The position numbers were made by a program, and so were the translations under genes. Positions 8,957-16,820 of a stretch of 64,000 nt of DNA are shown piece by piece; the first letter of the stretch is position 1, and each line of letters opens with the position of its first letter. Below the pieces are notes generated by a model that saw only the letters and a program-made list of their open reading frames with translations, was not told where the DNA came from and searched no databases. The DNA lies in the NCBI RefSeq assembly GCF_010104355.1, contig NZ_CP044972.1, positions 558,001 through 622,000 of the forward strand, in the 5' to 3' direction. This DNA is from Hydrogenophaga sp. PBL-H3 (GTDB lineage Bacteria; Pseudomonadota; Gammaproteobacteria; Burkholderiales; Burkholderiaceae_C).

Positions 8957-9987
8957 TGGCTTCCCTCCTCCAAAGAGAGCCACCTGAATGTGGGTGCGGC
9001 CGGCGTACAGCTGTCGTATGTCGCTATCCCTTGTGACGCGCCCGCTTGGGCCTTGAGCCAGCATGAAGGCCAGACGCGTGTCCACGAATGCGCTCGGTTG
9101 TGCTCAGCAGTTGTCTCGTTGTGTGATCTTGAGAAGCGATGAGATGTGGTCATTGGGTGATGCCTCGGGCGGAAGTGCCTCCCCAAAAAGATCGACCAGT
9201 GCTTTGTAAACTTTAGGGGAGTAAGGCCTTGGGAGCCAAGTCGAATTCGGGTAATAAAGAGTGATATCACTTACACCCAAAGAGTGATATCACTTACACC
9301 CAAACTTAGGAATCAGGAGCAGCTGACTCTGGTCGTCACCTTTGTGAAGTCAGGTCACCTCTGCATGACTTGATCGACGCGTCATCCTCATTGAGACCAT
9401 CGAAGGAGAACCGCCACGGTGGGAAGAAGAGCGAAGCGAAGGTGCTCAGCTCGGTGCACTATTTGGTCAACTGTCGTCTTGCTTGGAAAGCTGTGGGGAC
9501 TTGCGGGGCATCTACTAATGCGTGTGTCAGATGCGCACGTTCTCCACAGGCGCGTTGGGGGCGTCTGATCGCGGTATGGAGTGCATGAGCGAGGACACAC
9601 CGTGCAAAGGGATGCACCACCCAAGTTTCCTTAATCCATGACGAATGGACAGCCTTTTCGCTGATTGCATCTTGAAGAGGGGGATGGCGAACGAGGGGCA
9701 ATCCAGAAGGACCTCGCCGCATGTGGTTGAGACGTCTCCACTTGCTACCCAAAAGTCACAAGTTACAATGCTCGAAGAAGGTCTCGAAGGCCATAGTTTG
9801 GCGCACCAAGATGACAGAAGAGGCGAGTCGACGTTTCGGGTGCTCAACCGTTGTCAGGTGTTGATTCTTAGGTGCCGGTGTAAGTGGTTGTTTTGGCTCA
9901 GGTTTTTCTTTGTCAGTGTTTTCATCAACGATTGAGGCCTACCGAATTCGTTGAAAGCCAATGCGTCTACACAGTAGAAAGTCCCGT
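8957..9987. other. Gene-poor, lower-GC stretch without recognisable genes
   Basis: About 1 kb in which base composition drops to roughly half GC by eye, against about two-thirds in the flanks. Reading frames on both strands are short and match no family I recognise. It contains the tandem palindromic repeat at 9256-9301 and ends at the tRNA-like 3' fragment. It looks like degraded foreign DNA; no integrase or transposase remnant could be identified. Confidence 0.5.
9256..9301. repeat. Tandem 23-bp repeat carrying two AGTGATATCACT palindromes
   Basis: Two exact copies of a 23-bp unit lie head to tail (9256-9278 and 9279-9301). Each contains the perfect 12-bp palindrome AGTGATATCACT (9260-9271 and 9283-9294) followed by TACACCC. 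The 23-bp period puts the two dyads about two helical turns apart, as expected for cooperative operator binding. No regulator gene lies beside it. Confidence 0.6.
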
Positions 9988-10030
9988 CTCATAACCCAGG
10001 TCGCAAGTTCAAATCTTGCCCGCGCAACCA
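9988..10030 (+). other. 3' half of an initiator-tRNA-like gene (attachment-site remnant)
   Basis: The sequence runs from an anticodon loop CTCATAA through a variable loop, a T arm (GCAAG-TTCAAAT-CTTGC) and an acceptor strand ending in CCGCGCAACCA. This is the layout of the 3' half of a tRNA(fMet)-type gene with CAT anticodon and encoded CCA. The sequence upstream does not supply a matching anticodon 5' strand, D arm or acceptor 5' strand, so the gene is not complete. The break at the anticodon loop is typical of tRNA-targeted integration. Confidence 0.6.
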
Positions 10031-10058
10031 ACCAAATCAAGCACTTGCTTGTCACTGA

Positions 10059-10083
10059 AGCCCTCGGAAACGAGGGCTTTTTT
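10059..10083 (+). terminator. Intrinsic terminator after the tRNA fragment
   Basis: An 8-bp stem AGCCCTCG / CGAGGGCT with a GAAA tetraloop runs into a TTTTTTG tract on the plus strand, 29 bp after the CCA end. It is the likely native terminator of the original tRNA gene. Confidence 0.85.
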
Positions 10084-10134
10084 GTTTTCCGGGTTCTGTA
10101 GCCCATTCTTGGCCCATGTCGAGTTCCGTGTGCC

Positions 10135-11010
10135 TCACAACACATTGAGCGGGATTTTGGCGTAGGCCACGCCGTTGGCTTCCTTCGGCGGCAACTCGCC
10201 CGCGCGGATGTTGATCTGCACCGAGGGCAGGATCAAGGTGGGCATCTCCAGCGTGGCGTCGCGCTGCGTGCGCAGGGCCACGAACGCCGCCTCGCTCACG
10301 CCGTCGTGCACATGGATGTTGTTCGCGCGCTGCGCGGCTACCGTGGTCTCGAAGGCCACAGGCCGGTCGGTGGGAGGGTAGTCATGGCACATGAAGAGGC
10401 GGGTCTGCGGCGGCAGGCTCAGCAGCTTGCGGGTGGACGCGTAGAGCGCCTTGGCGTCACCGCCGGGAAAGTCGCAGCGCGCCGTGCCCACGTCGGGCAT
10501 GAAGAGTGTGTCGCCCACGAACACCGCATCGCCAAACCGGTAGGCCACACAGGCCGGGGTGTGGCCGGGCACCTCCATCACGCTGCCGCGCAGCTCACCC
10601 AGTTCGATGGTGTCCCCATCGTGAAACAGGTGATCGAACTGCGAGCCGTCGAGCTTGAAGCCGGGCTCCAGGTTGAAGATGCCCTTGAACACCTTCTGCA
10701 CGTCTGTGATGCGACCGCCGATGGCGATCTGCCCGCCGAGCTGCGTGCGCAAGTAGGGCGCTGCCGAGAGGTGATCGGCGTGCGCGTGGGTCTCCAGGAT
10801 CCACTTCACCTGCAGGTCGTTGGCGTGCACGTAGGCGATCACCCGGTCGGCCGAGGTGTGGCGCGTGCGGCCCGACTTCGGGTCGTAGTCGAGTACCGAA
10901 TCGATGATGGCGCATTCGCTGCCAGGTCCGTTGTGGACCACGTAGGTCACGGTCCAGGTGGCGGGGTCGAACATGCCATGGACCTGGGGCTGGAGGGAGG
11001 TTGCGGTCAT
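10135..11010 (-). CDS. blh: MBL-fold persulfide-dioxygenase-like protein (Blh type)
   Basis: A 291-residue metallo-beta-lactamase-fold hydrolase of the ETHE1/Blh group, which oxidises glutathione persulfide to sulfite. The metal motif ETHAHADHLSAA is at about residues 70-81. Other conserved blocks are VMEVPGHTPACVAYR, VFVGDTLFMPDVG and LFMCHDYPP. The start at 11010 has a GGAG site; longer upstream reading overlaps the bigR region. It is divergent from the ArsR-family repressor, the known bigR-blh arrangement, so sulfide or persulfide responsiveness is expected. Confidence 0.88.
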   Translation of the reverse strand: MTATSLQPQVHGMFDPATWTVTYVVHNGPGSECAIIDSVLDYDPKSGRTRHTSADRVIAYVHANDLQVKWILETHAHADHLSAAPYLRTQLGGQIAIGGRITDVQKVFKGIFNLEPGFKLDGSQFDHLFHDGDTIELGELRGSVMEVPGHTPACVAYRFGDAVFVGDTLFMPDVGTARCDFPGGDAKALYASTRKLLSLPPQTRLFMCHDYPPTDRPVAFETTVAAQRANNIHVHDGVSEAAFVALRTQRDATLEMPTLILPSVQINIRAGELPPKEANGVAYAKIPLNVL

Positions 11011-11038
11011 GAAGGGCTCCTTCAAATAAGTTTCCAAT

Positions 11039-11073
11039 AGTTTATTGACGGATAGATTGTTTGTCAATAAACT
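11039..11073. promoter_or_regulatory. Candidate BigR operator between blh and bigR
   Basis: Perfect 11-bp arms AGTTTATTGAC / GTCAATAAACT are separated by 13 nt in the AT-rich gap between the two divergent genes. Its size and position fit a dimeric ArsR-family repressor controlling both directions. Confidence 0.65.
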
Positions 11074-11104
11074 GTGGCCATCGTTCAACCAGAGAGCCCA
11101 CACG

Positions 11105-11431
11105 ATGAAACACGCCACCCTGGAGCTGGAAGACATGCAAGCCGCCGCTGCCGACGCCTGTCGCTTGATGAAGGTGCTGTCCAACCCGGACCGCCTGCTC
11201 ATCCTCTGCCAGCTTTCGCAAGGCGAGCACCGCGTGGGCGAGCTCGAAGAGCGGCTGGGCATCGTGCAGCCCACCCTGTCGCAGCAGCTCACCGTGTTGC
11301 GCGATGAGGCGTTGGTGAGCACGCGCCGCGAGGGCAAAAGCATCTATTACCTGCTCGACAGCCCACAGGCGCTGGCGGTGATGCAGGTGCTGTACGCACA
11401 GTTTTGCGGAACTCCAAGGAGACACTCATGA
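11105..11431 (+). CDS. bigR: ArsR-family repressor of the BigR/SqrR type
   Basis: A 108-residue winged-helix repressor. The recognition helix region is VGELEERLGIVQPTLSQQLTVLRDE (about residues 44-68) and the wing is STRREGKSIYYLL. Cys35 (LLILCQL) and Cys101 (AQFCGT) are 66 residues apart, the same spacing as the redox pair Cys42/Cys108 of Xylella BigR. Persulfides would link them and release DNA. An additional Cys19 is present. The ATG at 11105 is preferred over the track start at 11045, which lies inside the operator. It overlaps the next gene by 4 bp. Confidence 0.88.
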   Translation: MKHATLELEDMQAAAADACRLMKVLSNPDRLLILCQLSQGEHRVGELEERLGIVQPTLSQQLTVLRDEALVSTRREGKSIYYLLDSPQALAVMQVLYAQFCGTPRRHS

Positions 11432-11865
11432 GCATCGATTGGGCAAATTTCACCCCCTGGGCCTCGTTGTCCGGCGGCATTCTGCTGGGCGTGGCCTCGG
11501 CACTCTTCATCCTCGTCAATGGCCGGGTGCTGGGCATCAGCGGCATCCTGGGGGGCCTGCTGCCGCCCAAGCGAAGCGACGTGGGGTGGCGCATTGCCTT
11601 CCTGCTGGGCATGTTGAGCGCTCCGCTGGTTTACGGGCTGCTGGCTCCCCAGGGCTTCGCACGCGTGCCGACCATCGACGCGGGATTCGCCGCCATCGTC
11701 GCGGCTGGCTTGCTGGTCGGGCTGGGCACACGCTATGGCTCGGGCTGCACCAGCGGGCACGGCGTGTGTGGACTCTCGCGCCTGTCGCCGCGTTCGTTGG
11801 TCGCCACGCTCGCTTTCATGGGCGCGGGTTTCGCCATGGTCTTCGTGGTTCGCCACGTTCTGTAA
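11428..11865 (+). CDS. YeeE/YedE-family membrane transporter subunit (PmpA-like)
   Basis: A 145-residue inner-membrane protein with four hydrophobic segments. It contains the conserved LGTRYGSGCTSGHGVCGLS block near residues 100-120, with the cysteines that relay sulfur species in YeeE transporters. It is half the size of full YeeE and works as a pair with the following gene. An AAGGAG site precedes the ATG, which overlaps the bigR stop by 4 bp. As part of the bigR operon it probably moves thiosulfate, sulfite or persulfide-derived sulfur; the direction is not determinable. Confidence 0.88.
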   Translation: MSIDWANFTPWASLSGGILLGVASALFILVNGRVLGISGILGGLLPPKRSDVGWRIAFLLGMLSAPLVYGLLAPQGFARVPTIDAGFAAIVAAGLLVGLGTRYGSGCTSGHGVCGLSRLSPRSLVATLAFMGAGFAMVFVVRHVL

Positions 11866-11876
11866 GGAGCACACAC

Positions 11877-12311
11877 ATGCACCGCATCACCGAATTTTTC
11901 GTCGGCCTCCTGTTTGGCCTGGGCCTGTTGCTCTCCGGCATGACCGACCCGGCCAAGGTGCTGGGTTTCCTGGACCTCTTCGGTACCTGGGACCCGTCGC
12001 TGGCATTCGTCATGGGTGGCGCCATCGCGGTGGGCTTCTTTGCCTTCGCGCTGGCCAGAAAGCGCACCACCAGCTTCCTCGGCGGCGCCTTGCATCTGCC
12101 CAAGTCGACCCAGATCGACAAGCGCCTGGTGCTCGGCGGCCTCACCTTCGGCGCGGGCTGGGGGCTGGCGGGTTTCTGCCCAGGCCCGGGCATCGTGTCC
12201 ATGGCCTCGGGCGAGGTGAAGGCGGCGGTATTCGTGGCGGCCATGGTGGCCGGCATGGCGCTGTACGAGGTCGCCGACCGCACGCTGCACCGCCCGCAAG
12301 CGGCCCACTGA
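11877..12311 (+). CDS. YeeE/YedE-family membrane transporter subunit (PmpB-like)
   Basis: A 144-residue membrane protein and partner half of the YeeE-like transporter. It shows an N-terminal SGMTDPAKVLGFLD motif, four hydrophobic stretches, and GAGWGLAGFCPGPGIV near residues 95-110, a second conserved Cys block. It is separated from the first half by 11 bp with an AAGGAG site. The two halves together match the length of a single-chain YeeE protein. Confidence 0.88.
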   Translation: MHRITEFFVGLLFGLGLLLSGMTDPAKVLGFLDLFGTWDPSLAFVMGGAIAVGFFAFALARKRTTSFLGGALHLPKSTQIDKRLVLGGLTFGAGWGLAGFCPGPGIVSMASGEVKAAVFVAAMVAGMALYEVADRTLHRPQAAH

Positions 12312-12321
12312 CGCGATAAAC

Positions 12322-14052
12322 ATGACGACAAACTGGCGCCAGTGGTTGCCCTCGCTGCCCGTGCTGCAGTGGGGCCGCCAGTACTCCCGCGACACGCTGC
12401 TTGGCGACGGTGTGGCGGCGCTCATCGTCACCGTCATGCTGATTCCCCAGAGCCTGGCTTACGCCATGCTCGCGGGCTTGCCGCCCGAAGTGGGCCTCTA
12501 TGCCAGCGTGGCGCCGCTGCTGCTCTATGCCGTGTTCGGCACCAGCCGCGTGCTGGCCGTGGGGCCGGTGGCGGTGGTCTCGCTCATGACGGCCGCGGCC
12601 ATTGGTCAGCACGCCGCAGCTGGCACACCCGAGTACTGGGCGGTGGCCATCACGCTGGCGTTCCTCTCGGGCGCATTGCTGCTGCTCATGGGCCTGCTGC
12701 GCCTGGGCTTTCTGGCCAATTTCCTGAGCCATCCTGTGATCTCGGGCTTCATTTCGGCCTCGGGCCTGCTGATTGCGGCCAGCCAGCTCAAGACATTGAT
12801 GGGCGTGAAGGCCGAGGGCCACAACTTCGTTGATCTGGGCCTGTCGCTGTGGTCGCAGGCCGGCCAGACACACGTCCTCACACTGGCCATTGGCGGGCTC
12901 ACCGTGGCCTTCCTGTTCTGGGTGCGCAGCGGCCTCAAACCCCTGCTCGTGCGCCTTGGCCTGCCAGCCCGCGCGGCCGACGTGATCGCCAAGACGGGCC
13001 CGGTGGCGGCGATCGCCGTCACCGCCGTGCTGACGTGGGCGCTGCAGTGGCAGGCGCAGGGCGTGAAGATCGTGGGCACCGTGCCGCAAGGCCTGCCGCC
13101 CTTGACCCTGCCGCTGTTCGACCTGGCCCTGTGGCAATCGCTGCTGGTGCCCGCCTTGCTCATCAGCGTGGTGGGGTTCGTGGAATCGGTGTCGGTCGGG
13201 CAGACGCTGGCGGCCAAGCGGCGTCAGCGCATCGAACCCGACCAGGAACTGGTGGCGCTGGGAGCGAGCAACCTGGGTGCAGCCTTCACCGGCGGCTTTC
13301 CAGTCACCGGCGGCTTCGCCCGTTCGGTGGTGAACTTCGACGCCGGCGCGCAGACGCCCGCCGCTGGCGTGTTCACCGCCATCGGCATCTTGCTCGCTTC
13401 GCTCTTCCTCACCCCCGCGCTGTACCACCTGCCGCAGGCCACGCTGGCCGCCACCATCGTGGTGGCCGTGCTGTCACTGGTGGACTTCAGCATCTTCAGG
13501 ACGACCTGGGCGTATTCCAAACCCGACTTCATGGCCGTGCTTGCCACCTTGCTGGTGACGCTGCTGCAAGGCGTCGAGCTTGGGCTGGTGGTGGGCGTGG
13601 GGGTGTCGCTGGCGCTTCACCTTTACCGCACCAGCCGCCCGCACATCGCCGAGGTGGGCCGGGTGCCGGGTACCGAGCATTTTCGCAACGTGCTGCGCCA
13701 CGCCGTGCTGGTGAGCCCGCGGGTGCTCAGCCTGCGGGTGGACGAAAGCCTTTATTTCGCCAACTCGCGCGCCCTGGAGGACCGCGTCAACGACGCCGTG
13801 GCCTCGCACCCTGAGCTCAAACACGTGGTGCTTCAATGCTCGGCCATCAACGACATCGACGCCAGCGCGCTGGAGAGTCTGGAGGCCATCAACCACCGCT
13901 TGCGCGACGCGGGCCTTCAATTGCACCTGAGCGAAGTGAAAGGCCCGGTGATGGACCGGCTGCGGCGCACGCACCTGCTGCGCAACCTCGGCGGCCAGGT
14001 GTTCCTGACGCACTTCCAGGCCATTCAACAGCTGGCTCCCGAGGCCGCCTGA
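12322..14052 (+). CDS. SulP-family anion transporter with STAS domain
   Basis: A 576-residue SulP/SLC26 permease. The signature VTVMLIPQSLAYAMLAGLPP lies near residues 36-55, then a long polytopic region (FPVTGGFARSVVNFDAGAQT near 326), and a C-terminal STAS domain from about residue 450 with VVLQCSAINDIDASALESLE. It follows the PmpB-like gene by 10 bp, so it probably belongs to the bigR operon. Export or exchange of sulfate or sulfite made by persulfide oxidation is the natural inference. SulP proteins also carry bicarbonate or dicarboxylates. Confidence 0.9.
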   Translation: MTTNWRQWLPSLPVLQWGRQYSRDTLLGDGVAALIVTVMLIPQSLAYAMLAGLPPEVGLYASVAPLLLYAVFGTSRVLAVGPVAVVSLMTAAAIGQHAAAGTPEYWAVAITLAFLSGALLLLMGLLRLGFLANFLSHPVISGFISASGLLIAASQLKTLMGVKAEGHNFVDLGLSLWSQAGQTHVLTLAIGGLTVAFLFWVRSGLKPLLVRLGLPARAADVIAKTGPVAAIAVTAVLTWALQWQAQGVKIVGTVPQGLPPLTLPLFDLALWQSLLVPALLISVVGFVESVSVGQTLAAKRRQRIEPDQELVALGASNLGAAFTGGFPVTGGFARSVVNFDAGAQTPAAGVFTAIGILLASLFLTPALYHLPQATLAATIVVAVLSLVDFSIFRTTWAYSKPDFMAVLATLLVTLLQGVELGLVVGVGVSLALHLYRTSRPHIAEVGRVPGTEHFRNVLRHAVLVSPRVLSLRVDESLYFANSRALEDRVNDAVASHPELKHVVLQCSAINDIDASALESLEAINHRLRDAGLQLHLSEVKGPVMDRLRRTHLLRNLGGQVFLTHFQAIQQLAPEAA

Positions 14053-14083
14053 CGCGTAAACTCGCGCGTCAACTCAAAGGAAC

Positions 14084-14803
14084 ATGGCCATGGGCGCGCA
14101 GTGGAAAGCAAAACACAAGGATCTGGCGGCCAACGCCAAGGGCAGGCTGTTCGGCAAGCTGGCCAAGGACATCATGATCGCCGCGCGCCACGGCGCCGAC
14201 CCGGCTGCGAACTCGCGGCTGCGGCTGGTGGTGGAGCAGGCGCGCAAGGTCTCCATGCCCAAGGAAACGCTGGACCGCGCCATCAAGAAGGGTGCCGGGC
14301 TCACCGGTGAAACCGTTCACTTCGAGCACGTGATCTACGAAGGCTTTGCGCCGCACCGCGTGCCGGTCATGGTCGAGTGCCTGACCGACAACGTGAACCG
14401 CGCGGCGTCCGACATGCGAGTGCTGTTTCGCAAGGGTCAGCTGGGCACCTCGGGCTCGGTGTCGTGGGACTTCGACCACCTCGGCATCATCGAGGCAGAA
14501 GCCAGCACAAAAGGCGCCGACCCCGAACTCGCCGCCATCGAGGCCGGTGCGCAAGACTTCCATCCGGCCGACGAAGACGGCGTGGTGGTGTTCCTCACCG
14601 ACCCCACCGATCTCGACCTGGTCAGCCGCGCGCTGCCGGCGCACGGCTTCACCGTGCTCTCGGCCAAGCTCGGCTACAAGCCCAAGAACCCGATCGACCC
14701 AAGCAGCCTGAGCGCCGAACACCTGGAAGAGGTGGAGGCGTTTCTGGCGGCGCTGGACGCCAACGAAGACGTGCAGAACGTGTTCGCCGGTCTGGGGGGC
14801 TGA
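14084..14803 (+). CDS. YebC/PmpR-family protein
   Basis: A 239-residue member of the YebC/TACO1 family (DUF28), whose members act as translation-aiding factors or DNA-binding regulators. The family start is evident ([20 protein letters not shown]), followed by [14 protein letters not shown], the acidic middle domain, and a C-terminal [20 protein letters not shown]. It has the WK-A rather than the W-xI-xH opening, so it is the YeeN-like subfamily, not the classical ruvC-linked YebC. An AAAGGA site precedes the ATG. The BLUF gene starts 3 bp after its stop. Confidence 0.9.
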   Translation: MAMGAQWKAKHKDLAANAKGRLFGKLAKDIMIAARHGADPAANSRLRLVVEQARKVSMPKETLDRAIKKGAGLTGETVHFEHVIYEGFAPHRVPVMVECLTDNVNRAASDMRVLFRKGQLGTSGSVSWDFDHLGIIEAEASTKGADPELAAIEAGAQDFHPADEDGVVVFLTDPTDLDLVSRALPAHGFTVLSAKLGYKPKNPIDPSSLSAEHLEEVEAFLAALDANEDVQNVFAGLGG

Positions 14804-14806
14804 GCC

Positions 14807-15283
14807 ATGAGCGCCAGCCAAACCCCCCAGGGCGACGAACCGAAGCCCGGGCACGCGCTGCCGCTGCTCTACAACCTCGTGTATTGCAGCCGCGCGGTGG
14901 CCGAGGTGGACGACGCCACGGTGCAGCGGATCATCGAGTCGTCGCGCCGCCGCAATCCCCAGGCCGGCATCACCGGCCTGCTGGTGTTCGGCAGCGGCAT
15001 CTTTTTTCAGTGGCTCGAAGGCCCGCGCGACAACGTGCAGGCGCTCATGGCCCTGCTCAAGACCGATGCGCGGCACCACACGGTGGTGCTGCTGGCCTCG
15101 GGGGAAGAAGTGCGCGAGCGGCTGTTCCCCGACTGGGACATGGAGCGGGTCGATGCCGATGCCATCCGCGATGTGCTGGTCGATGCGCTCGACAGCGCCC
15201 AGGATCCCGGCAATGCGCGTGTTCTGCGCGACATGCTGGCGCAGCTGGAATCGGGTCAGCTCAGCGGTATCGGTCGGGCCTGA
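14807..15283 (+). CDS. BLUF-domain blue-light sensor
   Basis: A 158-residue FAD-binding photoreceptor with little beyond the BLUF fold. The photocycle residues are all present with correct spacing: Tyr26 (LVYCSRA), Asn50 (RRRNPQ) and Gln68 (FFQWLEGP). No output domain is attached, so it probably signals through a partner protein. It lies 3 bp after the YebC-like gene, a possible though unproven functional link. The C-terminal 50 residues probably form the capping helices. Confidence 0.92.
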   Translation: MSASQTPQGDEPKPGHALPLLYNLVYCSRAVAEVDDATVQRIIESSRRRNPQAGITGLLVFGSGIFFQWLEGPRDNVQALMALLKTDARHHTVVLLASGEEVRERLFPDWDMERVDADAIRDVLVDALDSAQDPGNARVLRDMLAQLESGQLSGIGRA

Positions 15284-15302
15284 GCCGGTCTGCTGCGGTC
15301 GA

Positions 15303-15908
15303 TCAGCCGCGCACCAGGGCCTCGTAGTCCCGGCGGGTGGCTGGGCCCACCGAGGCCACCAGCTGCGCGTAAGGCGTCTGGTGGCGCACGAGCGTGCGCG
15401 CCGAAGCGGTGGTCAGCGAGCGGCAAAACCAGTGGCAGGTGTGTTGCATCAGCAGCAGCTCGGCCGACATCGTGTAGGCCTTGTCCCGTGGTGAGCGGTT
15501 GAGGTCGTTGCGGGCTGCGTCCGCCAGACCTCGGGCATGAACGCGGAAGGCCTCGCGCACGTCGAACGTGGCCTTGGGAAACAGGCGGTCGGCAAAGGGC
15601 AGCGCCACGCGCAGCGTGCTCACCCGGGTCTGCGCCTCGTCGAGCCTTGAAAATTCGGCCGCGAAACTGCCGAACTGCTGCGCCACCGATTGCTCGGCCG
15701 CATTGAGCATGTTGAGGATCTGCTCGCGCCTGGCGGGGTCGTCTTCGCCCAGCGCACGCAGATAGCCCTGGGTGAGATTTTCCATCAGCACCTCGATCTG
15801 GTATTTGCCCAGAAAACTGCCCAGCAGGGCAATGCGGCGCCTTTGCTCGTTCGAGCGCAAGAACCACAGGCCCGAGGCCGCCAGCATCACCAGAATCAGC
15901 GCATCCAT
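15303..15908 (-). CDS. Membrane-anchored protein of unknown function
   Basis: A 201-residue protein with a single N-terminal hydrophobic helix (MDALILVMLAASGLWFL) followed by a mostly helical, charged soluble domain. No recognised family. The ATG at 15908 puts the transmembrane helix at the very N-terminus and is preferred over 15947. It is convergent with the BLUF gene. A perfect 17-bp palindrome (16001-16017) lies in its upstream region, shared with the small membrane protein on the plus strand. Confidence 0.65.
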   Translation of the reverse strand: MDALILVMLAASGLWFLRSNEQRRRIALLGSFLGKYQIEVLMENLTQGYLRALGEDDPARREQILNMLNAAEQSVAQQFGSFAAEFSRLDEAQTRVSTLRVALPFADRLFPKATFDVREAFRVHARGLADAARNDLNRSPRDKAYTMSAELLLMQHTCHWFCRSLTTASARTLVRHQTPYAQLVASVGPATRRDYEALVRG

Positions 15909-16000
15909 CGCAAGTCCATCGCCTTGTTGCCGCCCTGGGTTGGGCATGGTTGAGGTTGGTCAGGTGTGGCCAACCGGTCACACAGGGAGCGCCGAGTGTA

Positions 16001-16017
16001 GTGACGCAATGCGTCAC
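16001..16017. promoter_or_regulatory. Perfect palindrome GTGACGCA-A-TGCGTCAC
   Basis: Two 8-bp arms flank one central base. It lies 93 bp upstream of the minus-strand gene at 15908 and 97 bp upstream of the plus-strand gene at 16114. It resembles an operator for a dimeric regulator; which regulator cannot be told. Confidence 0.5.
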
Positions 16018-16113
16018 CTTGATGCGAGAATGCAAAATCCAGCGGAGGGGGTCGGCAATGCGCCTGTTCCGAGCCGTTGCCCATTCTTCGGAACTCCCCC
16101 CGTTTCACTGTCC

Positions 16114-16338
16114 ATGCTGCGTTCCCTTCCCTACATTGCGCTCACCGCCGCCGGCATCGCTGTGTGCCTGCTCGCCTTCTCGTGGCTGATGTCGGTCTGG
16201 TGGGGGCGTCACCTGGGCTGGGGTGAGCTGGTGGCGGCCAGCCTGCTGCTGATGGTGGCCCTGGGCGTGGGGCTCAGCGTCTGGCGCAGCCGCAGCCGCC
16301 GCAAGATCGAGGACATGCGCGACTCCGCGCTCTGGTGA
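16114..16338 (+). CDS. Small two-helix membrane protein of unknown function
   Basis: A 74-residue protein with two hydrophobic segments (IALTAAGIAVCLLAFSWLM and ELVAASLLLMVALGVGLSVW) and a basic C-terminal tail (RSRSRRKIEDMRD). The ribosome binding site is poor, so the start is uncertain. Composition and codon use look coding. No family recognised. Confidence 0.5.
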   Translation: MLRSLPYIALTAAGIAVCLLAFSWLMSVWWGRHLGWGELVAASLLLMVALGVGLSVWRSRSRRKIEDMRDSALW

Positions 16339-16449
16339 GCGGTGTCCGGGGCAGAGACCGGCGCGCCCGGTGTCAATGCGTTGCCTCGCACACACAATGC
16401 AGACACACTCCCGGCGCACACTGAACGGCCTTGCTTGTCGGAGGTTGTC

Positions 16450-16791
16450 ATGGGTGCGCAGATTCGCGTGGGCTTGTTCGCAGCGGTGTTGCTGCTGTTG
16501 TCGTGGCCGGCGCAAGCCGACTCGCTGCGCTGCAGCGGCGGCACCGTGGAAGAGGGCGACCCGCGCGCCACTTTGCTGCAGAAGTGCGGCCCGCCCCAGT
16601 TGCAGGACAGCTTCTGCGCACCGGTGTTCCAGAACAAGTCTTTGGTGCCCGCCCCGCTGGCCGGCAGCGCCGCGCCCTGCGAGCAGATCGACGATTGGAT
16701 CTACGACCGCGGCCGCGGCAACCCGACGGCCACGGTGCGCATCCGCTCGGGTGCCGTGCAATCCATCCGTATCCAGCGCCCGCCGCGCTGA
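16450..16791 (+). CDS. Exported DUF2845-type protein
   Basis: A 113-residue periplasmic protein with a Sec signal (VGLFAAVLLLLSWPAQA). The mature part has paired cysteines (LRCSGG, LLQKCGPP, SFCAPV, PCEQIDDW). It also has the C-terminal DDWIYDRG strand typical of DUF2845, a small domain of unknown function. A GGAGG site sits 6 nt before the ATG at 16450, deciding that start over upstream alternatives. Confidence 0.72.
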   Translation: MGAQIRVGLFAAVLLLLSWPAQADSLRCSGGTVEEGDPRATLLQKCGPPQLQDSFCAPVFQNKSLVPAPLAGSAAPCEQIDDWIYDRGRGNPTATVRIRSGAVQSIRIQRPPR

Positions 16792-16820
16792 TCGTCAGGG
16801 GGCAGTCCCGATCCGCGGAA

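Noticed and set aside
9645..9935. 96-codon plus-strand frame in the lower-GC stretch
   Set aside because: No ribosome binding site, no similarity to a known family, and a biased C-terminus; more likely chance in non-coding DNA.
9961..10030. A complete tRNA gene
   Set aside because: Only the 3' half from the anticodon loop onward is present; the upstream sequence cannot form the D arm, the acceptor 5' strand or the anticodon stem.
10011..10120. CRISPR-like or phage attachment repeats beyond the tRNA fragment
   Set aside because: No further repeated units were seen; the dyad at 10059-10083 is an ordinary intrinsic terminator.
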